From: Flavobacteriales bacterium
GTDB taxonomy: Bacteria; Bacteroidota; Bacteroidia; Flavobacteriales_F; PHOS-HE28
Assembly (NCBI GenBank): GCA_016788205.1
Contig: JAEUTA010000006.1
Location: 124,001 to 188,000, forward strand
Length of the DNA stretch: 64,000 nucleotides
Reading direction: 5' to 3'
Shown here: one piece after another, positions 7,848 through 17,200 of the stretch
Numbering within the stretch: the stretch's first letter is position 1
Layout: the number at the start of each line of letters is the position of its first letter
Position numbers and translations under genes: made by a program
Notes under the pieces: model-generated
Told to the model about the DNA's origin: nothing
Databases searched by the model: none
Seen by the model: only the letters and a program-made list of their open reading frames with translations

Positions 7848-9503
7848 TCAATCCACGTTGTCGTGCAGGTAAGGGTTGTTCCTCTTCAGTTCCACGCGAC
7901 GCTCCCCATTTTCGTCGGTCTCTTCGCTGAGCGTGTAGCGGCTCACATTGCTGTCCGTGCTCTGCGTGCCTTCGTTCAGGGTGATGTTCTTGCGCTTGTA
8001 GGCGGGTTCACGCTCCAGATCACTGAGGCCGTTCGGTGTACGCAGTCGCATGTTCAGCTCGCGCACCTTGGCCACCCGCTGCTCCACACGGCTCATATGC
8101 TCCGCAGGAGAAAGACGCGCCTCGATCACCTCGTTACGCGGTTCGGATACGCTATTCGTGACCGGCTCGCTCGCCGTGTTGTCATACAAGGTGAACACCC
8201 TTTTCTCGGGGACATCCGTTGCCTTTGCAGGCTCAAGTTGTTGACGCGTGGCCACCGGTGTTTCGATCGGCTTTGCTGGCACCGGGAATTCCAATGTGGG
8301 CTGTTGCTGGGCCGGCACGCTGGGCGCGGTGACGTTCGCAACAACGGGTTCCGACCTGGCTTCCACAGGCTTCAAGTAGGGCTCCAGGATCGCGGGTTCG
8401 TCCACCGCTGGAGGGGCTACAGGTGCCTTGGGCGCAGCAACTGATACCGGGTTCACGATCGGCTGGGTGATCATCGTCGGCCGATCAGCGTCCAAGGGGA
8501 TCACTGTACGTGTGTTGCGCTCCGTAGCGATAGCGCCGGTCTCCGGGTTCAGTTGGAAGCCCGTTGCGATCACCGTGATGCGAACCTTATCACCCAGGTT
8601 CTCATCCTTGCCATAACCCCAGATGACATCCGCGCTGCTTCCGGCAGCTTCTTGGATGTGATCGGTGATCTCGGTCATCTCGTCCATGGACAATGCACGT
8701 TCACCATGGGTCACGTTCAATAGAACGTATTTCGCTCCCTTGATATCGCTATCGTTCAACAGGGGCGACGCGAGCGCCTCATGCGCCGCGCGCAGTGCAC
8801 GATCCTCACCTTCCGCTTCGGCCATGCCCAGGATGGCAACGCCACTACGCGTCATCACCGTGCGTACATCCTCGAAATCCACGTTCACCTTGCCGATCTT
8901 GTGGATGATCTCGGCGATACCGCGCGCTGCGGTGGACAGTACGTTGTCGGCATGTTCGAACGCGTTGTCCAATGAGAGATCACCGTAGAGGTCGCGCAAA
9001 CGATCGTTGTTGATCACGAGAAGCGTGTCCACTGCATCACGCATCTCCTGGATACCCGCATCGGCCTGGTTCTTCCGTTTACGTCCTTCCCACTGGAAGG
9101 GGCTCGTGACGATACCGACGGTAAGGATGCCCATTTCGCGCGCGATCTGCGCGATGACCGGCGCGGCACCCGTACCGGTACCACCACCCATGCCAGCGGT
9201 GATGAAGACCATCTTGGTGCGCGTGCTGAGGAGCGCTTTGATCTCGTCGATGTTCTCTTGAGCAGCCTGGTTGCCACGTTCGGGGATGGAACCAGCACCA
9301 AGGCCTTCGGTGAGACCGATGCCCAATTGCAGCTTGACGGGAACGGGGCTGATATCAAGGGCCTGACGATCCGTGTTGCAAATGATGAAGTCCACGCCCT
9401 TGATGCCCTGGGCGTACATGTAGTTGACGGCGTTGCTGCCACCACCACCCACGCCGATCACCTTGATGATCGAGGCGAGCTCTTTTGGAAGGTCGAATTT
9501 CAT
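7848..9503 (-). CDS. ftsZ: Cell division GTPase FtsZ
   Basis: FtsZ is the tubulin-like GTPase that forms the division ring. The globular part begins IIKVIGVGGGGSNAVNYM (residues 12-29), carries the tubulin signature GGGTGTG (106-112) and has the NVDFEDVRTVM segment near the T7 loop. At 551 residues it is longer than the E. coli protein (383). The extra length is a proline- and glutamate-rich linker of about 200 residues after roughly residue 330. The C-terminal peptide, RNNPYLHDNVD, is the type found in Bacteroidota and would bind FtsA or other membrane tethers. It is the last gene of the dcw operon, 25 bp after ftsA and before a strong terminator. Confidence 0.98.
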   Translation of the reverse strand: MKFDLPKELASIIKVIGVGGGGSNAVNYMYAQGIKGVDFIICNTDRQALDISPVPVKLQLGIGLTEGLGAGSIPERGNQAAQENIDEIKALLSTRTKMVFITAGMGGGTGTGAAPVIAQIAREMGILTVGIVTSPFQWEGRKRKNQADAGIQEMRDAVDTLLVINNDRLRDLYGDLSLDNAFEHADNVLSTAARGIAEIIHKIGKVNVDFEDVRTVMTRSGVAILGMAEAEGEDRALRAAHEALASPLLNDSDIKGAKYVLLNVTHGERALSMDEMTEITDHIQEAAGSSADVIWGYGKDENLGDKVRITVIATGFQLNPETGAIATERNTRTVIPLDADRPTMITQPIVNPVSVAAPKAPVAPPAVDEPAILEPYLKPVEARSEPVVANVTAPSVPAQQQPTLEFPVPAKPIETPVATRQQLEPAKATDVPEKRVFTLYDNTASEPVTNSVSEPRNEVIEARLSPAEHMSRVEQRVAKVRELNMRLRTPNGLSDLEREPAYKRKNITLNEGTQSTDSNVSRYTLSEETDENGERRVELKRNNPYLHDNVD

Positions 9504-9528
9504 AGCGTTAGGGATTGGGAAGTGAGGG

Positions 9529-10830
9529 TCAGTTCTCGTCGTCCTTCAGGATCTCGGACGCGCTGTTGATGATGTTGCTGAAGAAGCCGCTCAGCGGGCC
9601 TTTGGAGTGACCTTTCACGGCCACTTTCGCCGCACGTTCGTTGGCCACTTCGAAGTGCTTCGGGCGCCGACGTTCCAGGTAGTCGAAGCCTTTCATCACC
9701 AGGCCCACACCCGTGGCGTGCAAGGGACTGGTCACGTCCTCCACGGCGCTCTTGGCCAGGTGCTCGTTGGGGTAACCGATGCGGGTGCTCATGCCCGTCA
9801 TCACCTCCACGAGGTGTTTCAGGTGCTTCAGCTGTGCGCCGCCGCCGGTGAGCACGATACCTGCGATCAATTGCTTCTCGATACCGCTGTTCTTGATCTC
9901 GAAGTAAACGTGCTCCAGGATCTCTTCCATACGGCTCTGGATGATCTCCGCGAGCGTGCGCAGGCTGATCTCCTTGGGTTCTCGGCCCCGCAAGCCCGGG
10001 ATGCAGACGACCTCATTCTCCTTGTTTTCCGAAGCGAGGGCGCTGCCGAATTTGGTCTTCAGCAATTCAGCCTGATCGCGCATGATGCCGCAGCCTTGGC
10101 GGATGTCCTCGGTGACCACGTTGCCTCCGAAGGGGATCACAGCGGTGTGGCGGATGATGTTGTCGAAGAAGATAGCGATGTCCGTGGTTCCCCCACCGAT
10201 GTCCACAAGCACCACACCGGCTTCCTTCTCTTCGTGGCTCAATACCGCATCGGCACTGGCGAGCGGCTCGAGGATGAGCTCGGTCACGTTCAATCCTGCC
10301 CGATGCACACACTTATTGATGTTGCGCGCTGCGGTGACCTGTCCGCTGATGATGTGGAAGTTGGCCTCCATGCGTATCCCGCTCATGCCGATCGGATCAC
10401 GGATGCCCTGTTCGTTGTCCACGATGTACTCCTGGGGCAGTACGTGGATGATCTCTTCGCCGGGAGGCATCACCAAGCGGAAGGTGTCATCGATGAGCGC
10501 ATCGATATCGATCTGCGTGATCTCTTCATCGAGGCTCTCGCGCATCTTCATGCCGCGGTGCTGCATGCTGCGGATGTGCTGGCCGGCGATACCCACATTC
10601 ACGGTGCCGATGTCGACACCCGCATTGTCGCCCGCTTCACGCACAGCGGCTTTGATGCTCTCCACGGTCTTCTGGATGTTCGCTACCACACCACGGGTCA
10701 CACCGTCGCTCTTGGCTTTGCCCATGCCGAGGATCTCGATCTTCCCCTGCTCGTTCTTGCGCCCGACGATGCAGGCGATCTTCGTCGTTCCGATATCGAG
10801 TCCGGCGACGATATCTTGATTGTGGTCCAT
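9529..10830 (-). CDS. ftsA: Cell division protein FtsA
   Basis: FtsA is the actin-like ATPase that anchors FtsZ filaments to the membrane. The 433-residue protein shows the phosphate-1 motif VAGLDIGTTKIACIVG, an SHS2/1C insertion (about 85-165), the phosphate-2 motif VLVDIGGGTTDIAIF and the adenosine motif AGIVLTGGGAQLKHL. The C-terminal segment GPLSGFFSNIINSASEIL is a likely amphipathic membrane-targeting helix. It sits between ftsQ (15-bp gap) and ftsZ (25-bp gap) in the canonical order, so the two partners are probably made from one message. Confidence 0.98.
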   Translation of the reverse strand: MDHNQDIVAGLDIGTTKIACIVGRKNEQGKIEILGMGKAKSDGVTRGVVANIQKTVESIKAAVREAGDNAGVDIGTVNVGIAGQHIRSMQHRGMKMRESLDEEITQIDIDALIDDTFRLVMPPGEEIIHVLPQEYIVDNEQGIRDPIGMSGIRMEANFHIISGQVTAARNINKCVHRAGLNVTELILEPLASADAVLSHEEKEAGVVLVDIGGGTTDIAIFFDNIIRHTAVIPFGGNVVTEDIRQGCGIMRDQAELLKTKFGSALASENKENEVVCIPGLRGREPKEISLRTLAEIIQSRMEEILEHVYFEIKNSGIEKQLIAGIVLTGGGAQLKHLKHLVEVMTGMSTRIGYPNEHLAKSAVEDVTSPLHATGVGLVMKGFDYLERRRPKHFEVANERAAKVAVKGHSKGPLSGFFSNIINSASEILKDDEN

Positions 10831-10845
10831 GTCCTTCGTGGAGTG

Positions 10846-11649
10846 TTAGAGCGTTGTTCGTTTGGTGCAGACGACCTGGTCGGCGAAACGGAGATCGATG
10901 CGGGAGTAGCGGCGCCAGTCGGCCTTGGGGATGCCTTTGTCGTAGAAGACCTTCAGTTTCTCGAAGCGTTGTTGCAATGCGCTTCCATCACCGAGCAGCA
11001 CACGTTGTGCGCCCACGCGCGGGATGAGTTCGAACTCACCATCAGCGGTCACCACCACCTGATCGATCAAGGCGTTCCAGAACGGATCAGCGGTGATGAA
11101 GGTCGCGAGGCGATGGATATCATCTGAACGGAACGCGTTCTCGATGCTGTCCGTTGCGAACACGGAGTACACGCCGTTCTTCGCACCTGGTTCGTTCAGC
11201 TGACCGGTCACCACGAGCACACGGGCCGTGTAGTTGGTGCTGGTCGGCATGGTCCAGCCTTCCTGGTCGATGTAGTAGCTGCTACCATCCAGGTTGAAGA
11301 CCCGCACGATCGGGATGCGCTGTTTCACACGGGCGTGCAATGCGCCGTCCATCGTGTGATAGACCTCGGCCTTGGCCACACAGGGAATGCTGCGGAGACG
11401 GTCCTCGATGTTCGTGATGTCCACGTCGCCGGTGCGCGACCCCATCACGGCGATGCCTTGATCGAGGATCTCGCGGCGCACGGCCATCTCATCGATGAAG
11501 TGGATCCCTTCCACGCCGTCAACGGTCACCTGCAGGTCGGTGATGGGTGCACGATCAGCGGTACGCTCCACGAAGCCGAGCGCGAGCATCACGCCGATCA
11601 CGGCCAGCGCGATGCCGACCGGGCGGAGGTATCGTTTCAGGTTCTTCAT
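10846..11649 (-). CDS. ftsQ: Cell division protein FtsQ
   Basis: The 267-residue protein has a short cytoplasmic tail, one N-terminal helix (about residues 10-27) and a periplasmic domain. The POTRA-like part includes HFIDEMAVRREIL and the RLRSIPCVAKAEVYHTMDG segment, followed by RVKQRIPIVRVFNLDGSSYYIDQEGW, a pattern typical of FtsQ/DivIB. It would link FtsL and the peptidoglycan synthases to the Z-ring. The sequence is divergent, as is usual for Bacteroidota FtsQ, but the place between murC and ftsA supports the call. Its start overlaps the murC stop by four bases. Confidence 0.92.
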   Translation of the reverse strand: MKNLKRYLRPVGIALAVIGVMLALGFVERTADRAPITDLQVTVDGVEGIHFIDEMAVRREILDQGIAVMGSRTGDVDITNIEDRLRSIPCVAKAEVYHTMDGALHARVKQRIPIVRVFNLDGSSYYIDQEGWTMPTSTNYTARVLVVTGQLNEPGAKNGVYSVFATDSIENAFRSDDIHRLATFITADPFWNALIDQVVVTADGEFELIPRVGAQRVLLGDGSALQQRFEKLKVFYDKGIPKADWRRYSRIDLRFADQVVCTKRTTL

Positions 11650-13025
11650 GGCCTGTATCGTTCGTTGAGCTGACGTTCGATGGCGGGCACCGACCGGTCG
11701 ATATCGCCGGCACCGAGGGTGACCACCACCTGGACGTCACGTTGCCCAAGCTCCTCAAGGATAGAGGCTTTGGGAACGCACTTTTTGGCCTCTATCGGGA
11801 CTTTCTCCAACAACCATTGTGAAGTGATCCCGGCGATGGGCTCCTCGCGGGCCGGATAGATGTCCAGCAGTATCAATTCATCCAGTGCTGACAGGCTTTT
11901 CCCGAAGTCTTCGGCCAGATCGCGTGTGCGGCTGAAGAGGTGCGGCTGGAAGATCCCGGTGATCTTTTTTCCGGGGTACATCTCCCGAACGCTGGCGATG
12001 CAGGCATCCAATTCCTTGGGATGATGGGCGTAATCGTCGATGAAAACGACGTTCGGTCCGGCGATCCGGGTCTCGAAACGGCGGGAAACGCCTTTGAAGG
12101 AAGCCAGGCCCTGACGGAGCAGATCCGGAGTGACTCCCAAACGCAGAGCGACCGTGCTCGCCGCGATGGCGTTCTCCACGTTGTGGCGGCCGGGCATACC
12201 CAACCGGAGACCGACCAAGGCCTGACCTTCGGCGTGGAGGTCGAATTCGTACGCACCATTGATGACGCGCAAGTTCTCCGCGCGCGGCGTTCCGGAGCTA
12301 CCCAGCGCGTAGGTGGTCACTTGGCTGCGCTCCTTGAAATGATCCGCGATGCGCTCATGGACCAACACCGGACCATCGCACAGGATCGCGAACTGTGTGT
12401 ACGCATCGAACATCGCCTCTGGTGTACCGTAGATGTCGAGGTGATCCGGGTCCATCGCGGTGATCACCGATTCGCTGGGGCAGAGCTTGAGGAAACTGCG
12501 ATCGTATTCATCCGCCTCCACCACGTTCACCACCGCATCGTCGTTCAACAACACGTTGGTACCGTAGTTCGCGGCGATGCCACCGAGGAAGGCATTGCAT
12601 CGCACCTTGCCTACCGTGAGCAAGTGCGCGATCATGGTGCTCACGGTGGTCTTGCCATGCGTTCCAGCAACAGCCACCGTGCGTTGATCCTCGGTCACCA
12701 TGCCGAGCACATCGGCCCGTTTCAGTATGCGTGCACCACGTTCATCCCAGTACTTCAGCAGCGGACTGGTCAACGGAACCGCTGGCGTTCGCACCACCAT
12801 GATCTCTGAAGCAGCCGCTTCGCGGAACTCGTCTGGGATCATGCGCGGATCCTCACTGAACTGCACATCGATCCCTTCGCTCTGCAACTGATTCGTCAGC
12901 TCGCTGGGTGTACGGTCATAGCCAGCCACCTCGGCGCCGCGACGGCGGAAGTAGCGCGCAAGGCCGCTCATGCCGATACCACCGACACCGATGAAATAGA
13001 GCTTGTTCCCTTTCAGCGAGTTCAT
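11646..13025 (-). CDS. murC: UDP-N-acetylmuramate-L-alanine ligase MurC
   Basis: MurC adds L-alanine to UDP-MurNAc, the first step of stem-peptide assembly, using ATP in the cytoplasm. The 459-residue protein has the N-terminal UDP-binding motif GVGGIGMSG (13-21), the Mur-ligase P-loop GTHGKTT (121-127), the NVVEADEYDRSFLKL segment of the central domain and the C-terminal IDDYAHHPKELDA motif characteristic of MurC. The length is normal. Four-base overlaps with murG upstream and ftsQ downstream show tight coupling. Confidence 0.98.
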   Translation of the reverse strand: MNSLKGNKLYFIGVGGIGMSGLARYFRRRGAEVAGYDRTPSELTNQLQSEGIDVQFSEDPRMIPDEFREAAASEIMVVRTPAVPLTSPLLKYWDERGARILKRADVLGMVTEDQRTVAVAGTHGKTTVSTMIAHLLTVGKVRCNAFLGGIAANYGTNVLLNDDAVVNVVEADEYDRSFLKLCPSESVITAMDPDHLDIYGTPEAMFDAYTQFAILCDGPVLVHERIADHFKERSQVTTYALGSSGTPRAENLRVINGAYEFDLHAEGQALVGLRLGMPGRHNVENAIAASTVALRLGVTPDLLRQGLASFKGVSRRFETRIAGPNVVFIDDYAHHPKELDACIASVREMYPGKKITGIFQPHLFSRTRDLAEDFGKSLSALDELILLDIYPAREEPIAGITSQWLLEKVPIEAKKCVPKASILEELGQRDVQVVVTLGAGDIDRSVPAIERQLNERYRP

Positions 13026-14176
13026 GCGTTGATCGCCGTTGCTTTCTGCGCGGGCGCTTTTTGTGCGAGTCGTATCACCTCGGCCGCGATCATCTCGGCG
13101 GCGTTCTGTGTGCCAAGTCCAGCGATCGCGTTGTGCAGGCGATCGAGGGCTGCTTTGTCGTTGATCAATCGAAGCACTGTTGCTCCGAGTTCCTCGACGG
13201 CCTTGTCATCTTTCACCAATACGGCGGCACCGCGATCGGTCAAGGCTCGTGCATTGTGTGTCTGGTGATCTTCGGCAGCGGTCGGTAGCGGCACCAGGAT
13301 CGCGGGCTTCTGCACCAGACACAATTCGCTTACGCTGATGGCGCCTGCACGCGATACCACGAGATCGGCCACGGCATAGGCGTAGTCCATCTGGCTCACG
13401 AACTCGTGCACCTTGCAATCCGAGTAGTTCAGTTTCGCAACAGTTTCCTGTGCTTGCTTGAAGTATGGTGTGCCCGTCTGCCAGATCACTTGTAGACCGG
13501 CTGCTTGAAAGTCCTTCAGGGCCGCTTCGATGCCACGGTTCACGCCGCGCGCACCAAGACTTCCTCCTGTGATGAAGAGGATCGGCTTGCCTGCGTGTAG
13601 ACCAAAGTGCTCCAATCCGCGCGGGTGCTTGCCCTCGAGACGCACCACTTCTTGTCGCACAGGATTGCCCGTAAGAAGGATCTTGTCCTTGGGGAAGAAC
13701 TTCTGCATGCCCTCGTACGCCACGCAGATCCGATCCACGCGTTTGGCGAGGTAGATGTTCGTCTTGCCCGGAAAGCTGTTCTGTTCCTGGATGAGCGTGG
13801 GCACCTTCATACGTTGCGCGGCGGCGAGCAAGGGTCCGCTCGCATACCCACCAACACCAACGGCAACATGCGGCTTGAACGTGCGCACGAGCTGTCGCGC
13901 TTTCATCATGCTGCGCAACACACGCCAGGGGAGAGCTAGGTTCTTCACGATGGAACCGCGTTGGAAACCACGGATCGGAAGTCCTTCGATGGGGTAGCCT
14001 GCTGCAGGCACCTTCTCCATCTCCATCTTGCCTTCAGCACCCACGAAAAGGAACTGCGCAGCCGCATCCCGTTCACGCACCGCGTTGGCGATGGCGATGG
14101 CCGGGAAGATGTGACCGCCGGTGCCACCACCGGAGATCATCACCTTAAGCGAGCGCTGTTCGGGGGCGTTTGGCAT
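13022..14176 (-). CDS. murG: Lipid II synthase MurG
   Basis: MurG transfers GlcNAc from UDP-GlcNAc to lipid I on the inner face of the membrane, producing lipid II. The 384-residue GT28 protein shows ISGGGTGGHIFPAIAIA near the start, GVGGYASGPLLAAA, the IQEQNSFPGKTN motif and the C-terminal SRAGAISVSELCLVQKPAILVPLP that binds UDP-GlcNAc. The ATG at 14176 lies 32 bases inside ftsW. An ATG at 14140, just before ISGGGTGG, would avoid the overlap but would truncate the first beta strand, so the longer form is preferred. Confidence 0.97.
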   Translation of the reverse strand: MPNAPEQRSLKVMISGGGTGGHIFPAIAIANAVRERDAAAQFLFVGAEGKMEMEKVPAAGYPIEGLPIRGFQRGSIVKNLALPWRVLRSMMKARQLVRTFKPHVAVGVGGYASGPLLAAAQRMKVPTLIQEQNSFPGKTNIYLAKRVDRICVAYEGMQKFFPKDKILLTGNPVRQEVVRLEGKHPRGLEHFGLHAGKPILFITGGSLGARGVNRGIEAALKDFQAAGLQVIWQTGTPYFKQAQETVAKLNYSDCKVHEFVSQMDYAYAVADLVVSRAGAISVSELCLVQKPAILVPLPTAAEDHQTHNARALTDRGAAVLVKDDKAVEELGATVLRLINDKAALDRLHNAIAGLGTQNAAEMIAAEVIRLAQKAPAQKATAINA

Positions 14177-15329
14177 CAGTTGTTTCGGATACGGGTGCTT
14201 CTTCTTCGTTGCCCCGGCTCACACTGAGCATGATGCCGATGGCGAGGCAGGTGAACCAGACGCTGGTACCACCCATGCTCACGAGCGGGAGCGGTTGACC
14301 AGTTACGGGAACGAGGTTGACGGCAACGGCCATGTTGATCATCGCCTGCATCACCAACATGAGGCCAAGCCCGATGGCTGCGAGCGCACCGAACGGCTTC
14401 GCACAATTGGAAGCGATGCGCACGGCGCGGAAGAGGAGGATGAGGTAGAGCAACAACAGGCCGAGACCACCGAGTATGCTGCCATACTCCTCGATGATGA
14501 AGGCGTAGATCATATCGGAATATGGATGCGGGAGCCAATTCCGGGAGGCACCGCTGCCGGGTCCGTTGGGCAGCATCCCGCCGGAAGCGATCGCGATCTT
14601 GGCGTGCTCTACCTGATAGTTCGCTTCGCTATCCGCCTCTCCGAAGCTCTCGAGACGGCTTTGCCACGTCTCTACGCGTGGAAGGATGTTGAGACCGAAG
14701 GCTTCATTCACCGCGACGAGGCCCACGAACGCCGCAATGGCCAGACCGACCAAGCCAGCAAGCCACTTCACCGGAACCTGTCCGATGAACATGATGATCA
14801 AACAGATCGTGAAAAGCATGGCCGCTGTGGAGAAGTTCGCTGGCAGGATCAATCCACATATGGCCCCGATCGGAACAGCGAGTTTCATGAGCACATCGCG
14901 GAAAGTCCAGGGCTCATCCTGTTGCTTGCCGATAACACGTGCCAGGTAAACAACGAGTACCACCTTCGCCAGATCGCTCGTCTGAAAGCTTAGGCCGGTA
15001 TACGGTATTTCCAGCCACCTTCTTCCACCGTTGATGTTGGAACCAACCAGCAAGGTCAACGCCAGAAGAGCGACGGTCACACCGATGAGCAATTTCGCAA
15101 GTCTGGAATAAGCACCGAACGGAAGCCTACTGACATAGAACATGATGAACCCACCGGAAACGAGCATCATACTATGCTTGAACAGGAAGTGGAACGTACT
15201 TCCGTCCACGCGCTTTACGGCCAATGAACCGATGGACGCGTACACCGCAAGCAGGCTGATCAGCCCCAGGAACAGGACCGTCATCCAGATCACGCGATCG
15301 CCCTTCAGTTTTTGGAATGCGTTGTTCAT
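14145..15329 (-). CDS. ftsW: SEDS peptidoglycan polymerase FtsW
   Basis: FtsW polymerises lipid II into glycan strands at the septum together with its partner transpeptidase FtsI, encoded a few genes upstream. The 394-residue protein has about ten membrane helices and the SEDS motifs GGRRWLEIPYTGLSFQTSD, PNGPGSGASRNWLPHPYSDM and INMAVAVNLVPVTGQPLPL. Its place in a division operon points to FtsW rather than RodA. It begins 9 bp after the small MurD-like gene and overlaps murG by 32 bp. Confidence 0.96.
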   Translation of the reverse strand: MNNAFQKLKGDRVIWMTVLFLGLISLLAVYASIGSLAVKRVDGSTFHFLFKHSMMLVSGGFIMFYVSRLPFGAYSRLAKLLIGVTVALLALTLLVGSNINGGRRWLEIPYTGLSFQTSDLAKVVLVVYLARVIGKQQDEPWTFRDVLMKLAVPIGAICGLILPANFSTAAMLFTICLIIMFIGQVPVKWLAGLVGLAIAAFVGLVAVNEAFGLNILPRVETWQSRLESFGEADSEANYQVEHAKIAIASGGMLPNGPGSGASRNWLPHPYSDMIYAFIIEEYGSILGGLGLLLLYLILLFRAVRIASNCAKPFGALAAIGLGLMLVMQAMINMAVAVNLVPVTGQPLPLVSMGGTSVWFTCLAIGIMLSVSRGNEEEAPVSETTDAKRPRTALA

Positions 15330-15338
15330 CGTTGATCC

Positions 15339-15848
15339 TTAGAGATCCTTTACTGCGCGTTTGAACTCCGCACCACGCTCTTCGTAGTTCGCGAAACCGT
15401 TCCCGCTGGGGCAGGCCGGGCTGAAGAGCACCGACTCGCCGGGCCGGACCAGTTCGTTCGCGAGGAAAACAGCCGTGCGCAGTTCATCGGTCACATAGAG
15501 GTGTTCCACCGGCGACATGCCATCGCGCTCCACCCCATCCACCATGCGCCCAAAGAGCACCATGGCGCTCACCTTTTCCTTCAATAGATCCTGCACGTAG
15601 CCTTCGTCCATCTCGCTACTGAGATCACCCACGATCCAAACCACTTTGCCGGTCATCTGCGCGAGCGATTCCAGAGCGGCATCCAAAAAGGTGGCCTTGG
15701 AATCGTTGATGAAAGCGATGTCATTCACTAGAGCCACGTGCTCCAACCGATGTGGACCAGGCCCTTGTGCGCTAAGCGCAGCGCGGCGTGCATCCACCAA
15801 CTGGCCGCCGGCCAGCCGTAGCGAAGGGGTATGCTTGTTCTGTTCCAT
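15339..15848 (-). CDS. Free-standing MurD C-terminal (glutamate ligase) domain, paralogue of the adjacent murD
   Basis: The 169-residue protein consists of a 32-residue leader and a domain (33-169) that aligns without gaps to residues 308-444 of the MurD encoded directly upstream. By hand count 58 of 137 positions are identical, about 42%. INDSKAT (47-53), SPAC (143-146) and NYEERG are kept; these motifs help bind the muramyl substrate and D-Glu in MurD. The SPACASFD stretch has become SPACPSGN. It has no UDP-binding Rossmann domain, P-loop or central-domain lysine, so it cannot ligate alone. It has its own ATG and intact frame, and gaps of 17 bp to murD and 9 bp to ftsW. I infer an old duplication kept under selection, perhaps for a regulatory or MurD-partner role. 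The function is unknown. Confidence 0.85.
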   Translation of the reverse strand: MEQNKHTPSLRLAGGQLVDARRAALSAQGPGPHRLEHVALVNDIAFINDSKATFLDAALESLAQMTGKVVWIVGDLSSEMDEGYVQDLLKEKVSAMVLFGRMVDGVERDGMSPVEHLYVTDELRTAVFLANELVRPGESVLFSPACPSGNGFANYEERGAEFKRAVKDL

Positions 15849-15865
15849 GTCTTTGGATCGGATGG

Positions 15866-17200
15866 TCAGAGGCTCTTCACAGCAGCCTTGAACTTTCGGC
15901 CGCGTTCTTCATAGTTCTCGAAGAGATCGAAGCTGGCACAAGCCGGGCTCAAAAGCACCACATCACCGGCCTCAGCCATACCGTTCGCGGTCATCACCGC
16001 TTGCTCAGCGCTGGTCGTATCCACGATCATGGGCACCACTCCGTTGAACGCTTGGTGGATCTTCGCATTGTCCGTACCGAGACAGACGATCACCTTCACC
16101 TTTTGCTTCACCAGATCCAACAGCGAACTATAGTCGTTGCCTTTGTCCACACCGCCGGCCACCCAGATCACCGGCTTGTCCATGCTTTCCAGCGCGTACC
16201 AAGCAGAGTTCACGTTGGTAGCCTTGGAGTCGTTGATGAACTCGATACCATGCACCATGGCCACATGCTCCAGCCTATGCTCTACGTTCTGGAAATCGCT
16301 GAGGCTCTCTCTCACAACATCCTTGCGGATCTCGAGCACACGAGCTGCGATGCCTGCCGCCATGGAGTTGTAGACGTTGTGTTTGCCTTTCAAGGCGAGT
16401 TCGATGATGGACATGCTGAAGGTGGATTGATCGGATGTGATGTGGACCTGGTCGTCTTGCAGGAAAGCGCCGCGCTCGACGCTGTGTTCGATGGAGAAGG
16501 GCCAGCGTTGGGCCTTCACCGAATGCTGTTGCAGCCAAGCATTGGATTCGGGATCGTCGGCGCAGTGGATGAAATGATCTTGCTCCCGCTGGTTCATGGC
16601 GATACGGAATTTGCTCGCCACGTAATTCTCCATGCGGTACTGATAGCGATCGAGATGGTCGGGCGTGATGTTGAGGAGCACCGCGATATCCGGACGGAAC
16701 TCAACGATGCCATCGAGCTGGAAGCTGCTCAGCTCAAGCACATAATAAGCGTTGTCGCCGTCGGCGACGAGCCCAGCGAAACTGGTGCCCACGTTGCCGC
16801 CGACAGCCACATCCAGTCCAGCCTTCTTCAAGATGTGATGCGTAAGAAGCGTCGTGGTGGTCTTGCCATTGCTGCCCGTGATCGCCACGATGCGGCCGTT
16901 GCAATACCGGTAGGCGAACTCGATCTCGCTGATCACCGGGATTCCCTTCTCACGCGCCGCCTTGACGAGCGACGCCGTATCCGGGATGCCAGGACTCTTC
17001 ACGATCTCATCCGCTTCCAACACACGGTTCGCTGTGTGCCCACCCTCTTCGAAGGCGATGCCGTTCGCCTGGAGCTCTTCCCGATAAGCAGGCTTGATCC
17101 GACCCATGTCGCTCACGAACACATCAAGCCCGCGTTGCTGCGCCAATCGCGCCGCACCGACACCGCTTTCCTGTGCTCCGAGGACAACAAGCTTCTTCAT
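15866..17200 (-). CDS. murD: UDP-N-acetylmuramoyl-L-alanine-D-glutamate ligase MurD
   Basis: MurD adds D-glutamate to UDP-MurNAc-L-Ala with ATP. The protein has 444 residues, a normal length, with all three domains: an N-terminal Rossmann-like domain ([14 protein letters not shown]), the P-loop GSNGKTTT (109-116) with the central [11 protein letters not shown] motif, and a C-terminal domain with INDSKATN (322-329) and SPACASFD (418-425). It is therefore complete, and the small gene downstream is an extra copy of its last domain, not a broken part of it. It overlaps mraY by four bases. Confidence 0.97.
   Translation of the reverse strand: MKKLVVLGAQESGVGAARLAQQRGLDVFVSDMGRIKPAYREELQANGIAFEEGGHTANRVLEADEIVKSPGIPDTASLVKAAREKGIPVISEIEFAYRYCNGRIVAITGSNGKTTTTLLTHHILKKAGLDVAVGGNVGTSFAGLVADGDNAYYVLELSSFQLDGIVEFRPDIAVLLNITPDHLDRYQYRMENYVASKFRIAMNQREQDHFIHCADDPESNAWLQQHSVKAQRWPFSIEHSVERGAFLQDDQVHITSDQSTFSMSIIELALKGKHNVYNSMAAGIAARVLEIRKDVVRESLSDFQNVEHRLEHVAMVHGIEFINDSKATNVNSAWYALESMDKPVIWVAGGVDKGNDYSSLLDLVKQKVKVIVCLGTDNAKIHQAFNGVVPMIVDTTSAEQAVMTANGMAEAGDVVLLSPACASFDLFENYEERGRKFKAAVKSL

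Noticed and set aside
15339..15848. The MurD-like piece as a broken end of murD by frameshift
   Set aside because: murD itself is complete to its own SPACASFD and C-terminus, and the two domains are only about 42% identical, so this is a separate gene.
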